This document shows, one piece after another, positions 23,654 through 34,799 of a DNA stretch of 64,000 nt. Both the position numbers and the translations under genes were made by a program. Source of the stretch: Lojkania enalia (lineage: Eukaryota; Ascomycota; Dothideomycetes; Pleosporales); contig ML986725.1 in assembly GCA_010094045.1 (NCBI GenBank), forward strand, positions 2,051 to 66,050, read 5' to 3'. Below the pieces are notes generated by a model. That model was given only the letters and a program-made list of their open reading frames with translations, was not told the DNA's origin and did no database searches. Numbering within the stretch: position 1 is the first letter of the stretch; the number at the start of each line of letters is the position of its first letter.

Positions 23654-24520
23654 AGTGTGATAGGCAGACGATGGCATGCATTCCAGAGTTTACACATGCG
23701 GTAGCCGGGCTTTAGTTAGAGCATGATGCGGCAAATTCCAGCTGCCAATATCTTTTCATAGAAGTGACTGCTCGGGTGCGCGGCTTGAGTACCTTCATGG
23801 CCATGATGCCGACACCTCTGCTGCTGCAGCCTGTATATTTCAACTCGCACCCTTCCCTCTCAGACGGCTTTCGCTTTGCTACCTTGTGGCCTTTTCACGC
23901 GCCGCACGTCTCTCACTACCGGCTCCAACTCTCTCACGCTCCGCCCAACCCGGTGTTCACGCGACCCGATGCCGCGATCTTATGCCCACCCACTTACCTA
24001 GTGTGTCGTACGTAATTAGTTCGATCAACCAATGCAATTTGTCGTTTACGCACCCGCTAGTAGGCCGCACTTTCACTCTCTATTGAATCACTAATATGAC
24101 TGAACTCCGTCGCCGTTCATTTTAACCGTCATTAAATCATCCATGCTAATGCATCTACCTATCCAGGTCGACTAATGCCATCCATTGCCACTCTACATAC
24201 CTTCGATTAGTTTAGGTCGTCGTAGACCTTCTATTCCGGCGAGAAGGGCCCATATATCTGCCCCCAACACCCCTTGCCATACCGATAGAGTCGCCTCGTG
24301 ACCGATCCAGCATCTCCCACCCCACCCTCGGAAGGGATGGATGACGGTGATTGGTGGCATATCTGTAGTGAACCGCGTTCACGCTCGTCAGCGGAGCGTT
24401 TTCTGCACCATGCTTCCCAATGAGTCTATTCCGTTGGAGTCACCCCACGATCGTTCGCCTATCTTCCCACGATAGACCTAGAAGGCCAATACGTCAACGT
24501 GGGGGGGAAGCCATTCGCAG
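23654..24520. other. No gene recognised
   Basis: No domain or splice-consistent gene is seen. Pyrimidine-rich tracts are common, and the right end acts as upstream sequence of the metallothionein gene. Confidence 0.5.
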
Positions 24521-24533
24521 AAGTATTTAAGGG
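24521..24533 (+). promoter_or_regulatory. TATA-like element upstream of the metallothionein
   Basis: AGTATTTAAGG lies about 115-125 nt upstream of the ATG at 24,648, a spacing that fits a core promoter plus an untranslated leader. No clear copper-fist (Ace1-type) binding site was found upstream. Confidence 0.4.
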
Positions 24534-24647
24534 CTGCTTTCATTCCCTTTCTAAAGATTCTACTACATTCCACGCCGAACCAAATACTGCCCTACTCAAA
24601 CGACTCGAAAGTGCCAATTAGCCAACATCTCAAATACTCCATCCACA

Positions 24648-24822
24648 ATGTCTCCTTGGTGCGTACTGTCATTTCTAGGCTTTAAATTCTATATCCTAAT
24701 TCGTAATAGTGACTGCAGCTCTTGCGCTTGCGGTGACTGCGCATCTTGCTCTTGCACCTCTTGCGGCGTAGGTGGAACCCCCCACTGCGATAATTTCCGG
24801 CGAAATTCTAACACAGAATTAG
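24648..24822 (+). CDS. Small cysteine-rich metallothionein
   Basis: Exon 1 is ATGTCTCCTTG (24,648-24,658). A 51-nt intron (GTGCGT...AATAG, 24,659-24,709) follows, with CCTAAT as branch site. The second exon gives MSPCDCSSCACGDCASCSCT followed by SCG, with eight cysteines in C-x-C and C-x-x-C spacing at residues 4, 6, 9, 11, 14, 17, 19 and 22. A second intron (24,768-24,816, GTAGGT...TCTAACACAG) would end the protein one codon later at TAG, giving 24 aa, the size of Neurospora and Agaricus copper metallothioneins. Without it the frame runs to TAG at 24,841-24,843 (46 aa). Such proteins bind Cu(I) or Zn(II) by thiolate clusters in the cytosol. It is the only intact-looking gene in a region of relics. 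The Cys pattern and intron 1 are strong; the exact end is inferred. Confidence 0.65.
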
Positions 24823-24844
24823 CACTAAATCGTCGTTTCGATTA

Positions 24845-25688
24845 GCCGGCATGATCACGCGGGAAACGAGAAGTCAATGTAAGGGGCAGCCGAAACCTTA
24901 AGTTATTTTGCTGCCCCAGCCGCGGTGAATGATTTATGTATATCTGCAGGCGGTCACACGATATTTTTTTGGTTTTGAATATGATTACACTCCTTCACTT
25001 TAACATTCTTAATACACTGTACACGCGAAGGGTGGAGTGATGGACCTATCATAGTGCTCTTTATGATAGTCGTAGCGTGCCTAATCGCACCCAGAGTCTG
25101 GCTAGTTATATCTCACTCATTGGAATAATACTTGACATAGTGATTGTACTGATCAAATCGCCAATCCCTTATGGCTCGCTCATGTTCTCGTCGCATTCGT
25201 GGTGGGCTTGATGCTCGAGGCGGCCGCTGAACCACGTTTTCAGCTCTGAGAGCTTGACTGCTCGAGATCATTGTGTGATTGGGTCCGGGGAAGAATTCGA
25301 GGAGGGCATTGCAGCGACAACAAGCACATGGGCCACTCCACGCCATCAAGTATGTAGAGTCGAATGCCCTGTGACTCATGGAGTGATTGTGGCCGACACT
25401 AGGCCCGCCGTGATGTTCGCAGTTCTCATGGCGCAAGCTGAACGAGAAGATCAGAGTGACAACAAAGAGCGGGAGATACGCATAGCAAACCGCTTATCCC
25501 GTCTATACACTCACCATCCTTTATTCCTAACAGCTATCCTCCTACTGAGCTGGAGCACCTTGTATAATATTCCAAACACGAATATGCCTAATAGGATGCT
25601 TCCGGTACCTATAAAAAGGATTCTAATATTGTATAGTAAAACTGCTTATACATTATAGTCCCATTAACTATTTCACTTGATTTTTATA
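24845..25688. other. No supported gene
   Basis: Frames at 25,254-25,658 (plus, 134 aa) and 25,113-25,436 (minus, 107 aa) overlap and neither shows a recognisable domain. The plus frame has one possible membrane helix near its C-terminus. Neither is called. Confidence 0.4.
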
Positions 25689-26640
25689 TCGGTAGACTCT
25701 ATACAAATGGCTACATTAGAATAGGTAACGTAGCTTATAAGCGAGTCGCCCATTTTATCAGTCATCTCTATATTTAGAGGCATATATCGTAGCAACTCCA
25801 GCAGGTATTAGGATAGTATTTCGATAGAAGATAGGCTATTTATCCGCTACTATGGAAGATCTAGCGTTATGCCCAGGCTCGCTGCAGCGACTACAGTGCC
25901 TCTAGTGTGACGTGCGGACCTTTCTGCGCTTCCTACCTTCGCGCACTTCACTTGTAGCTGCTCAATCACCTCCTTTTAAGCAGCTATCTTAGCGGCTTCA
26001 GCCTTATTAAGACTACCTTACTTCTATAGAACCTTTTTTGATTGCTTTTTGCGCTGCGATAAAGCCTTATTTGCTTCCTAAAGATGACTAACCTGACGCT
26101 GAAGCAGCGCATATAAATAAACCATCGGCGTTGATAGCCTAAATAACTATGACCCACTTGCGATCACCTGATAACAGTTATTTTAGTCGACTATCTGATA
26201 TCTCAGCATCAGCAACTACCTTACTAGTAGATGCGATACTTATCTAGAAGCCCGTCTCGTCGAAATTATAGATATCGTCGTCCGAAATGTTATACTTTGC
26301 TTTAGTGCTGCGTTCTAGGTCGAGCCATCTACTGATAACCTCAAGGTCCATACAGAGAGCTCGCTGGTAGTATTTTTAACAAAAGCATGCTTTGAGCTTA
26401 GGGATGCGATTAATGAAGTTTGCTGGTCAGTTTTTGCTGGCCTGACCAGCAGAGCGAGCTCTTAAAAGTTGGCTATATCTCATATACCATCCTGTATAGG
26501 ACGATACCGACAAGATGATAGGTCTAGCATATGCTGAATAATAGTTGATTCCTCTAGCTTTGTAAGCTTCTTTGAATTGGGCTCGCAATCGCGTCGTGAA
26601 GTCTACTGACGCGTAGCCCAGATATCCTCGCTTATTCACC
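25689..26640 (-). mobile_element. Fot1-like transposon with internal deletion
   Basis: Read on the minus strand from about 26,600: RAQFKEAYKARGIN (N-terminal DNA-binding region), INRIPKLKACF, DDDIYNFDETGF (first catalytic Asp region, near 26,265), STSKVVADAEIS and RKWVIVI. Then INADGLFICAAS near 26,120 is followed almost at once by the C-terminal coil QKAIKKGS and the knuckle RHCSRCSEPGHNAR (about 25,870-25,912). The segment holding the second catalytic Asp and beyond is missing. At 25,739-25,755 a piece of the terminal repeat (AAGCGAGTCGCCCAT) is seen. It is much less RIP-mutated than its relative at 15.3-16.75 kb. It is non-autonomous. Confidence 0.72.
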
Positions 26641-26827
26641 AAAGAATGCAGCCAAGCCTCGCGAGTCGGAGCCAATCAGTTGTTCTTGGCCAAAGTCAAT
26701 ATCCGCTGATGGAATAATGCGGAATTCCCTTTCTATCCGTACCAGATCTATAGCTAGACAACTTTTGTCAATCCGATTGATCTCCCACCGATTGCTACTC
26801 CTCAGCCGTCGATCCTTCTATTGCACA

Positions 26828-28853
26828 ATGTCTGTTCCACCTCTGGATATCCTTTCAGCTGAGGCCGCAGTCCTCGATAACGTGACGAGCCTTATCGCAT
26901 TGCTCGGCTACATCGTCAGCAAGGTGCGAGAGGTTCGCGGATTCAGGAAAGATTGCCATGAACTCACGAATACTTGTATCGCACTTACTCTCACCTACCT
27001 GGACAATAAGAAGGCGCTTGAAGTCACGAAACTGAAGGGTGAATTCGACAACTGCTTGAGGGAGGTCTACAGCCTTGTGATGCAATGTCGAGAATGGAAT
27101 ATCGCACATATCACGTTCGATGTTACTATAAAGCACAAATTCACGTCGATGAAGACAAAGCTGGACAATATTCGCAAAGCATTCGAATTAGAGATTATCG
27201 TGAGTCTCTCCATCCAGCAAGCAATGATTGGCAATGCACGCATAGGACTAATTTATTGCTAATCATACCTTAGATGACCCTTAAAGGAGCCTCGTCTGAG
27301 GCTGCTAGCGCTCTTCGCTCACTGACGGCCGAAATGAATGAGATTCGAGATGCCCAAGAAGAGGATGAAAAAGACAGAAAAGTTATGCTAGAAAAACTTC
27401 GTCAGCTTCAGGATGACGTATCTGAGTCGCGGCGCAACATCTTGTCTCTGAAACCGCTCCCATATAGCTTTCTCAATATCCTATCAATATCCGACCCAGG
27501 CATATGTGTGTTGAAGGGGTCAGCCGACGGGAAGCCTGTAACGGGAACCTTCAAAGGCTCAAAAGTCTCTTTCCATGAGGTTATAGATAAGAAAGGGGTA
27601 TCAGACGACCTCCCTCGAGTGGTAAAGCTGTATCGGGATATGGCGGAGGTAGCGCAAGTCCAGACACTGTACGGTATTTCTGAGAAGGATGGGTCCCTTT
27701 ACGCTGTCATGGAAGACATGGCGCAGCATAGCACCTTCGCAGATGCTTTGGAGACAGGCTTCATTGCTAAGCTAAGCCAGCTACAGAAACTCCAGATCGG
27801 GCACGAAATAGCAGCCACTCTCTCAGCTCTTCATAGGGCAGAAATTCTCGTCAAAATCATGTCCGATGTGACTACTCATCTCGAAACCCTACCCGACGGA
27901 TCGATTAGGGCAAAGCTTTCGGGATTGCAAAGTGCTCGAAGGGTTAGTGTTCGACTTTGGATGTAATTTGGTATTGTTTTGGCATCCAGCGAGGACTAAC
28001 TAGTATCAGATATGGGAGACAACTACTCGCGACATACAGGATCCAAGATTCGAAGCTCCGGAAACGGAGAAGGCAGGATCGCGGTCTCCCATGTCGGATG
28101 TTTGGGCGTATGTATTCAGCCACCCGTCTTGTAGCTCAAACACTCACGATAAGTCATAGGCTAGGTATTGTACTGCATATGCTTTTCCTCGCGGAGTTTC
28201 CTTTTGGTAAGCAGGCAGGTCATGCAAATCCAGATGATAATTCAGTGCGGCGCGAGATCAAACATCTTCTTGGGTCAAACAAAGGTCCTTTCACTAGTTA
28301 CCCTTCGCTTATACCAAAAGAGATCCAGTTGGCGCGAGAATGTCTTCAATCAGACCCTTTTCTTCGACCACCGGCTTCCTGGGTCGCCCAGAAAATGTTT
28401 GAGCTTTTGATCAGTGTTGCAGCCAAGGCTAATCCTGATCTACCGTTGGCTGTTCCACTACTAAAAGAGCACATCGATATGGACAAACCGGCCATGGATG
28501 AACTGGTCAAGCGGATTCATTTGGCAGCACGAGAAGCAAAAATCAATAAGAAGGGTATTCAGAAATTTGCGCAAGCAGAAATAGGCAAGCTAAAACGGGC
28601 GGCCGAAGAAAGCAATCCGGTATACGCCTACACTGTAGGCTTGGCTTATCTTCGTGACCTTGCTGAGCTTGGAATTGATGATCAGTCGTCGACTGAACTT
28701 ATCCCAGACAAAATCCGACGCGCAAAGCTCGCTCTTCCGTATCTTGATATAGCCCAACAACAAGGGCACGTCGGTGCAATCAAAGAATTGGTTCTCGCTC
28801 ATAAGTATCTAGCTGAACACTATCATGCGCTATTGAAGATAGATTATGAATAA
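26828..28853 (+). CDS. MLKL-like protein: helical N-domain, coiled-coil brace, pseudokinase, Sel1-like tail
   Basis: Four exons (26,828-27,199; 27,274-27,942; 28,010-28,107; 28,160-28,853) with clean GT-AG introns of 74, 67 and 52 nt give 610 aa. Residues 1-124 look like a four-helix bundle (LDILSAEAAVLDNVTSLIAL). Residues 139-180 are a charged coiled coil like the MLKL brace. A kinase fold follows: VVKLY (K242), LHRAEILVKIMSDV at the place of the catalytic loop with no HRD, LSGLQ (339-343) in place of DFG, an APE motif (363-365), SDVWALGIVLHMLF, and DPFLRP in the C-lobe. Human MLKL likewise has GFE for DFG and lacks HRD. Residues 531-600 resemble Sel1 repeats (YTVGLAYLRDLAELG). By analogy it may be a membrane-acting cell-death effector switched by a kinase; this is inference. 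It is convergent with the kinase gene, 44 bp away. The start at ATG 26,828 (CACAATGTC) is preferred over an in-frame ATG at 26,717. Confidence 0.8.
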
Positions 28854-28897
28854 AATGAAACTCGAGATCACTCTATGAGCTTGATTCCTTCGTTCTA

Positions 28898-31800
28898 TCA
28901 CAGCTCAGAATTTGCTTTTCTCTTTCGGCTCGACAATTTCAACCAACCTGACGTAAGGTTCAATTCCGAGTCCGTTTCCAGCCGTTTTCTCACTTGTGGG
29001 AGCTCATAACTCCCATCATACCACTCAGTCTCCCTACCGTAGGCAGTGGCAGCTATCCCTGATGGGCCATCCATGACCTCATCCATCACCACTACTAAAG
29101 ATGCTGCATCAAATCTCCCGGAAGGATTGGGGTCCAAACAGCGCTCTAGAACTCTCATGAGGCCTGCGAGATAAAGAATTTTTCCATCATTATCACAAAG
29201 CAGGGGGAAAATCTTCCCATTGCTGATGATTTTCACTGCTAGAAGCGCCCATGAAAAAATGTCGTCGGCTGTTGAGGAATCTCGCGGCTGATTAGCAATT
29301 TCTGGCGACAGGAAGTCAGCGTAGGCAGGGGAGTAGGTGCCAATGCTTGCGGAACAGGCGAGCGGTTGCAAGGCCATATTCCTGACTGTGGTTGTGATAT
29401 CTTTCCCTTCACCTAAATCAGACAGGAGACAGTCGAACTCGATTTCGTCTTTGCCTGCTTGGCGAAGGGATGTCACTAGAACATTCTTTGGATGGATGTC
29501 CCTATTTAAATCATGTTTTTCAGTACAACGAACTTCAATAATTACTTTCATCGCGAGCCATTATTTGGAAACACACATACCTGTGAATAATACCCTTCTT
29601 ATGAATCGTCATCAGGCCATGTGCAAGTCCACTCAAGGCCCCGCAAATAACTAACCAGTTCTCTTCTGGCTCTCCTGGCTTTAGTCTCTTTTCCAGGAAG
29701 TCCAGTATGTCACCCTGTTCTGCAAAGTCAAACACAAGGGCGAAGGTCTGTTTTGTAGTACTTGGAGATTCCTTGGTTGAGTTTAGGTCGATAATATGAC
29801 CCGTTTTATTGAGGGAGACTTTGCAGAATCCGTAGAACGGGACGCAACCACTGGAATCTCCGGCAAGTGCTGAGTACACAGTGGCCAGCTATAATCTGTC
29901 AACTAGCAAAATCAAGAACGTATGGCGAACTGCAGCATACTTCGACAAAAAATTTCGCCTGGTCATCAAAACTCTTAGCCACCATTGCCACTTTAAGCGC
30001 AACTGTCCCCCTTCCTTCCTCGGTGTGATCATACATCTTGATTGGCTTCCTCGCCCAGCTCGCTTTATACACTGCCCCGAAACTGCCTTGTCCGATAAAC
30101 TCTAAGTTTGCGAGATCGATTTCGCAGGAATCAATCAAGACCAGGTAGTCGCTATAGGAGGGATTATAATGCTTGCCGAGAATTTCTCGAATGGTAGAAT
30201 GCTGCGTAGAGAGCGTGTTCCGGTGTCGGTGCTTGAGATCGAAGAAGTCGAAGGCAGCCCAGAAACCCGATCGATTCTCTAGCTGTCGCATCTTTAGACC
30301 AGGGAGAGTTTCGAGAAGATAGAAAGTCTGGTTGCTAGGGTTGAAGGTGAATGCGCAATCATTCTTGTAAAATAGCTCAGTTACTCTCTGGCCCCTTGAT
30401 CCCCATCGGATAGTTGTGGAAGAGAGTGACTCACCCATAATTCCAGAAAATATCGAAACTGCTTCACAATTCCTGTCTCTTCTAGCTTCTGTCGCCGAAA
30501 CACTACCCTGTTTCCAATTTTCAAACCGGGGTATCGGTAGTCAGAGTCGACATGGGAAGGGAATAAGTCGTCTGTAAGATACAAAGTGTGGTTGACGCTA
30601 TCCGCCGAAACGCTACATAGAGTATTGTCTAATGTTTTAGGATCGAGGCCCAACCCGCTCTCTAAGTCGACGAAGCTCTTCGGGTCGATTTCTTCGAGCG
30701 TCTCCCACGGGTAGAATAAGAAGAATCTCGCTGGATCGATGATTGCACTTTCATGGGCTCTCCGACGGAACTCAAGTTCAAGCTTGTGTATAGTAAGTTA
30801 ATTTTCGGGCTACAGGAAGTATACTAGGGCACTCACGAACTCCTGAGAGTCCTCTTTGAAGAATAGACTAGCTATCTGACTCTGGTATACTCAGCTTCGC
30901 TCCATATCAGCCCAAATAGCATGGACCGGGGGACTAGAGGCTTACAGGGCGGTGAGACAACATGTCGCTTAATGGCTGCTTCGCGATAATTTCCCGGCCG
31001 CATTTATCATCCGGTACCTCTAATTTCCAGTATTCAGTAACCTCCTCAGATGCAATGAGCTGATCAATCTCCAAACTATGAGGCTCATTCTTCTTCGACA
31101 CTACTAGCATGCGGCAAAATGACCAAACATCCCAAAGGTCCTCAGCTTCCATAATTTTGGTTGCCGTGATTTTGGCCCAATCCTCAGTCCGCTCTTTATC
31201 CCGTCTCTCTTTCGCGTCCTCAGCTTCTGCATCAACCGCAATTTCATCATTACCTTCATCTTTACCGCCTACATTCCCGCTATCATCTATACCATCCCCT
31301 ATACCCTCGAACAAACCTGTAGGCGGGAACTCTGGCGTCTCCTCAATCATCCGCTCTACACAATCCCTCACCACGTTGTGATCCCCCAACTTCAACAGCT
31401 CTAGCACCTCCGTTTTAAACCCAGGCAACCCCTTCAACCTCTCAATGTCACTAATAACAAGTCTCCCCAACTCTTTCCAAATCCCTATATCCTCTTCATG
31501 CGGCACAACTGTTATCTCCTCCACTCTGATGCCATTTCGCTCGCCCAGCCGGGGATTGTCTCGCATCAGCTGCTCGGTACGATAATATCGTCTATCGTAG
31601 AGGTCATTTCTTCCCCTAATTCTCGTCCGTAACGTTGAGCGAAAGACATCTAGGGCGGCATGGAAATCTCCGCCGTGGCATTCGGTAACCCATTCGGGGT
31701 CTAGTTCGGTCAACGCCAAGCGCAGGACGTTGTCGGCCCAGGACCAGCGAAAGAAGATAATGGCGGCTGCGCGTTCGGCTAATGAGTCGCTTGTGGTGCC

Positions 31801-32025
31801 TATGGGCTTAGATTCAGCGCGAAGCTGGGCAAACGTGTTTGAAAGGAGAGTTCGCTCGAAAGGTTGGAGTCGAACACGGAGTGGAAGAGTGAATGAGGAA
31901 GACAATAAGGTTGAAGTTGAGGAAGGGAGGGTGGAGAGCGCAGTATGAAGACAGATGTGCCGAAGACGTGTTATACGTGGCCAGCTGCATCGCTCGCGAA
32001 TATGGAAGAGGTAGCGGTCGTCCAT
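28898..32025 (-). CDS. Large protein with C-terminal protein kinase domain and unknown N-terminal region
   Basis: Six exons join in frame: 32,025-30,946; 30,881-30,837; 30,782-30,435; 30,387-29,941; 29,888-29,581; 29,501-28,898 (943 aa). The joint after residue 360 uses GTAAGC...ACCAG and fuses what looks like a separate 363-aa frame to the kinase. Residues 1-360 (RWSWADNVLRLALTELDPEW, with an acidic stretch near 245-290) match nothing I recognise. The kinase domain starts near 588: IGQGSFGAVYKAS, VALK (K623), HRDIHPKN (D744, N749; the loop is split by the last intron), SDLGEG (D771, DLG instead of DFG), SPEI in place of APE, and CLDPNPSGRF. The catalytic residues are present, so it is probably active. 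No signal peptide or membrane helix is seen. Tail-to-tail with the MLKL-like gene; a kinase-effector relationship is inferred from this and the domain types. The 47-nt intron 30,434-30,388 is the least certain. Confidence 0.75.
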
Positions 32026-33700
32026 TTTAGATGTAGAAGTGTGAAGAAGGATCCCCGCATCAGGCTGAGACGAAGTTGTAGCATCTTCAGCCTTGTGATA
32101 TCAGCTGATCTTCGAATAGGCATATAGCGTGAGAGATGCATGTCGCTTATGCGCCACTGAGAGGATATCCATATCAGTATTTTGCGACTATTGAAATCTC
32201 AAGTATGCCAAGGCATTAAACGACCTTTGATAACATTAGTAGGCCTCCATCCCCGAGAAACATGCTTTATGGAAAGGGCTAGTAATAAAGATGAGGACGA
32301 TGCATGTTGAAAATGAGAGGGCGCCGACAACTATCGCAAGCTTCGCAAAAGCAAGCATACCTACGTCAGCTGAGTTTGCCTCTCCATGACACTCTAGCCG
32401 TTCACGGATATCTAGCCGCTCTTTTCGCCTCATTATCTTGATAGACCAATGGTATTAAAATAAGGATTAGGCGAAAACTATGGCAAACGGGGAAGATGGC
32501 TTGAATCAGATGACGTATCTTGGAGAATATTCCCGATAGCCATCTTTGGTTGTTAGTAATATGAGCTTCCAATAAGAAAGCGTTTCATGTGGGACTGGCT
32601 TGAGGCTCTAATTGAATGTTCTGGAGAAAACAGCGCGAGAAAGAGCAGATGATGTAGTAAAACAGAAAAATTTGGTTCTTTTTTACAAAACCTTCGATTA
32701 GGTACTTACTCCTACTATCGCCTCCAGCCCACGGTTGCCGCTTGCACTTATCAGAACCTAGTTAGCGCCGGCTGCTACTGTGGCGGCTCCTCGCAGTATG
32801 ATTCGACGTGTACTTTGATCTTATTTACCACTCCAACGCTCTACCAACTTATCTAGATTGCAGAATAGTCCCGGATTTTCCATGTCCACACCGTTGAATC
32901 GCAACCTTGCGCCATGCTTTTTCTCTTAACCTATAAATTCGAGCGAAATAGGATAAGTTTTTACAGATGCCTATTAAAACGTCAGGTTCCGTCGCATACC
33001 GCAGATCAAACTTCAAGTATGTTCATAACGGATTGTGGGAACTTACTCCACCAGAGTAGAAGATCGTGATTTTCGGATAAATCGTGAGCGACTTGTCATA
33101 TTGAGGGGGGATAGTAAATCTACACGGTACCACAACTAATGGGATATATCAGTACTGTGAAAGTTGTCCCTGCGCTAACACCAAGGCTTATATGCTTCGA
33201 GCCTAGCTGTGTTCGTGCTAGCTTTTATGGGTTTCCGGCTAGCGCCTCGTGGGATCTAAAATGGCACTTGGGCTGGCCTCATTCCAAGCATTGTTTAGGT
33301 CTAGTACGGCTACCGCTAGTCTTGGATAGGATTACCCGAAAGCATTCTTTTCATGTTCATTGGCTAGATTTCGAGCCTCATCTAAACAATCCTATACTCA
33401 TGGAGAGATGGAGGATCTCGCGGCGCCTCGATGGCCATTCTTCCGTTGCGCTACTGCTCCGGCGGAAACGTGAGGAATGGGCATAGGAGTAGATTAGTCT
33501 TCCTGCAAACGCTAGAGAAAAAATTTTAAAAATGCTCAGATTTGGGAAGATCGATAGTTTTAGATTTCAATATAAGAATAATAGATATAAGATATTTGCG
33601 TAAATACTAGATGGTTTCACATACTACTCAATTTTTCTTTCTATACTAAGTATATTGTTACGCCCACCAGGAAAACTTGCAATATCACATTCATCATACC
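32026..33700. other. Mostly empty; one possible small membrane protein on the minus strand
   Basis: A 65-codon minus frame at 32,236-32,433 encodes a charged N-terminus and one hydrophobic helix (LAFAKLAIVVGALSFSTCIV); nothing else supports it as a gene. A 115-codon plus frame at 33,139-33,486 has no recognisable feature. The rest shows nothing. Confidence 0.4.
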
Positions 33701-34687
33701 CTAGCGTTGCAGAGTCAACACAGCAGGTCGGTAAGGTAAAAGACCGTACTGGGAGGGATTCTTATTGGGATCACGTCCCTGGTAGAGCAACTGCAAATTG
33801 CATGGATCAACCGTCATTGTCTGGTCGGGATTGTCACGGAATAAATCTCCATGGCTGATATCGTTGGACCAAGTGGCGCCACTGTTGGCCTTGCCAGCGA
33901 AGGGGTTGCTCTCGCTCGCGGCTTGCGGTGTCCACGAGCCGGCCAAGTTGGTTGCCGTGAATGAGCGGAAGTAGCGGCCTCGTGCACCGATCGCCTCAAC
34001 GATCATGAGGTACTTATTCTGACCTTGGAGAGTATAGACCTGAACGGCCTCAAACAAGTTGTTGGTCGAGTCGCTCATGATCACGGTAGCTGCTGTACCG
34101 AAATTGCTCGGGAAGTTTCCAATGGGCATGCTAGCCCGATAAATCCTGCCATTGTCGCCCGCAAAGAATAGATACATGTTGCTGCTGTCGCCGATGAGCG
34201 TTTGGTCGATGGGACCAGTGCTAGAGCCGGAGATAGATCCGGAAAAGAGCGGCTGCACTGAAGACCATCCATTTACGTTAGTCGGGTCATTCGATGTGCG
34301 GTAAGAGAACGCGGTTGGACCCCATTGATAAGCCAGCACCCAAATGTTCTTTGGAGAGAAGTAAAAGAGTGTGGGTGCAACCGTGCTGAAACTCATTGCG
34401 TTCTGGCTTGCAGAGCCCATGTCCGACCAGTCCGTAAAAAGGCCAAAGTTCATGGAGCTCCAGCGCGATCCTGAGTCATGGTTGGTGGCATAAACAAGTT
34501 TGCTGCCATTATAATTGACGGTGGTGAAGTCCTTAAGGGAGACCCATCCTGACCTAGGGTCCGCTAAAGGGCCAGTCGAAGTCCAGCGGTACGTTGACGG
34601 AAGGTCGCATGTGCTCTGCGCTAGGCTAGCTACCGCAGATGCTAGGAACACGAGGTAGGTTGAAAACAGGCTGACGGTGGGAATCAT
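33701..34687 (-). CDS. GH62 alpha-L-arabinofuranosidase, secreted
   Basis: A single exon of 328 aa from ATG 34,687; an in-frame ATG at 34,717 would add [10 protein letters not shown] and spoil the signal peptide. The N-terminus ([20 protein letters not shown]) is a signal peptide with cleavage likely near SLAQ. The mature protein opens [19 protein letters not shown], the typical GH62 start. Family residues are visible: [13 protein letters not shown] (general base Asp region), [12 protein letters not shown] (supporting Asp) and [10 protein letters not shown] (general acid Glu). GH62 enzymes release arabinofuranosyl side chains from arabinoxylan outside the cell. No carbohydrate-binding module is attached and the length matches a catalytic domain alone. 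A TATA-like sequence lies about 70-85 nt upstream. It appears intact and sits with other cell-wall genes. Confidence 0.95.
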   Translation of the reverse strand: MIPTVSLFSTYLVFLASAVASLAQSTCDLPSTYRWTSTGPLADPRSGWVSLKDFTTVNYNGSKLVYATNHDSGSRWSSMNFGLFTDWSDMGSASQNAMSFSTVAPTLFYFSPKNIWVLAYQWGPTAFSYRTSNDPTNVNGWSSVQPLFSGSISGSSTGPIDQTLIGDSSNMYLFFAGDNGRIYRASMPIGNFPSNFGTAATVIMSDSTNNLFEAVQVYTLQGQNKYLMIVEAIGARGRYFRSFTATNLAGSWTPQAASESNPFAGKANSGATWSNDISHGDLFRDNPDQTMTVDPCNLQLLYQGRDPNKNPSQYGLLPYRPAVLTLQR

Positions 34688-34756
34688 GATCCCTAGTATT
34701 CTCTTTTTGTATCGCAATGATAAGGAGGGTTTGATGAAGACAGTTAAGACGCAGTT

Positions 34757-34772
34757 TCATCAGGTTTATATA
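34757..34772 (-). promoter_or_regulatory. TATA box of the GH62 gene
   Basis: The minus strand reads AGGATATATAAACCT here, about 70-85 nt before the ATG at 34,687. Confidence 0.5.
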
Positions 34773-34799
34773 TCCTATGCCATGGCTGAATAGATTATA

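Noticed and set aside
30934..32025. Independent 363-aa gene ending at TAG 30,934
   Set aside because: A perfect GTAAGC donor three codons before the stop and a phase-matched acceptor at 30,881 join it to the kinase exons, which otherwise have no start codon.
33139..33486. 115-codon plus frame
   Set aside because: No family, no signal peptide, no promoter or splice support; composition is like its surroundings.
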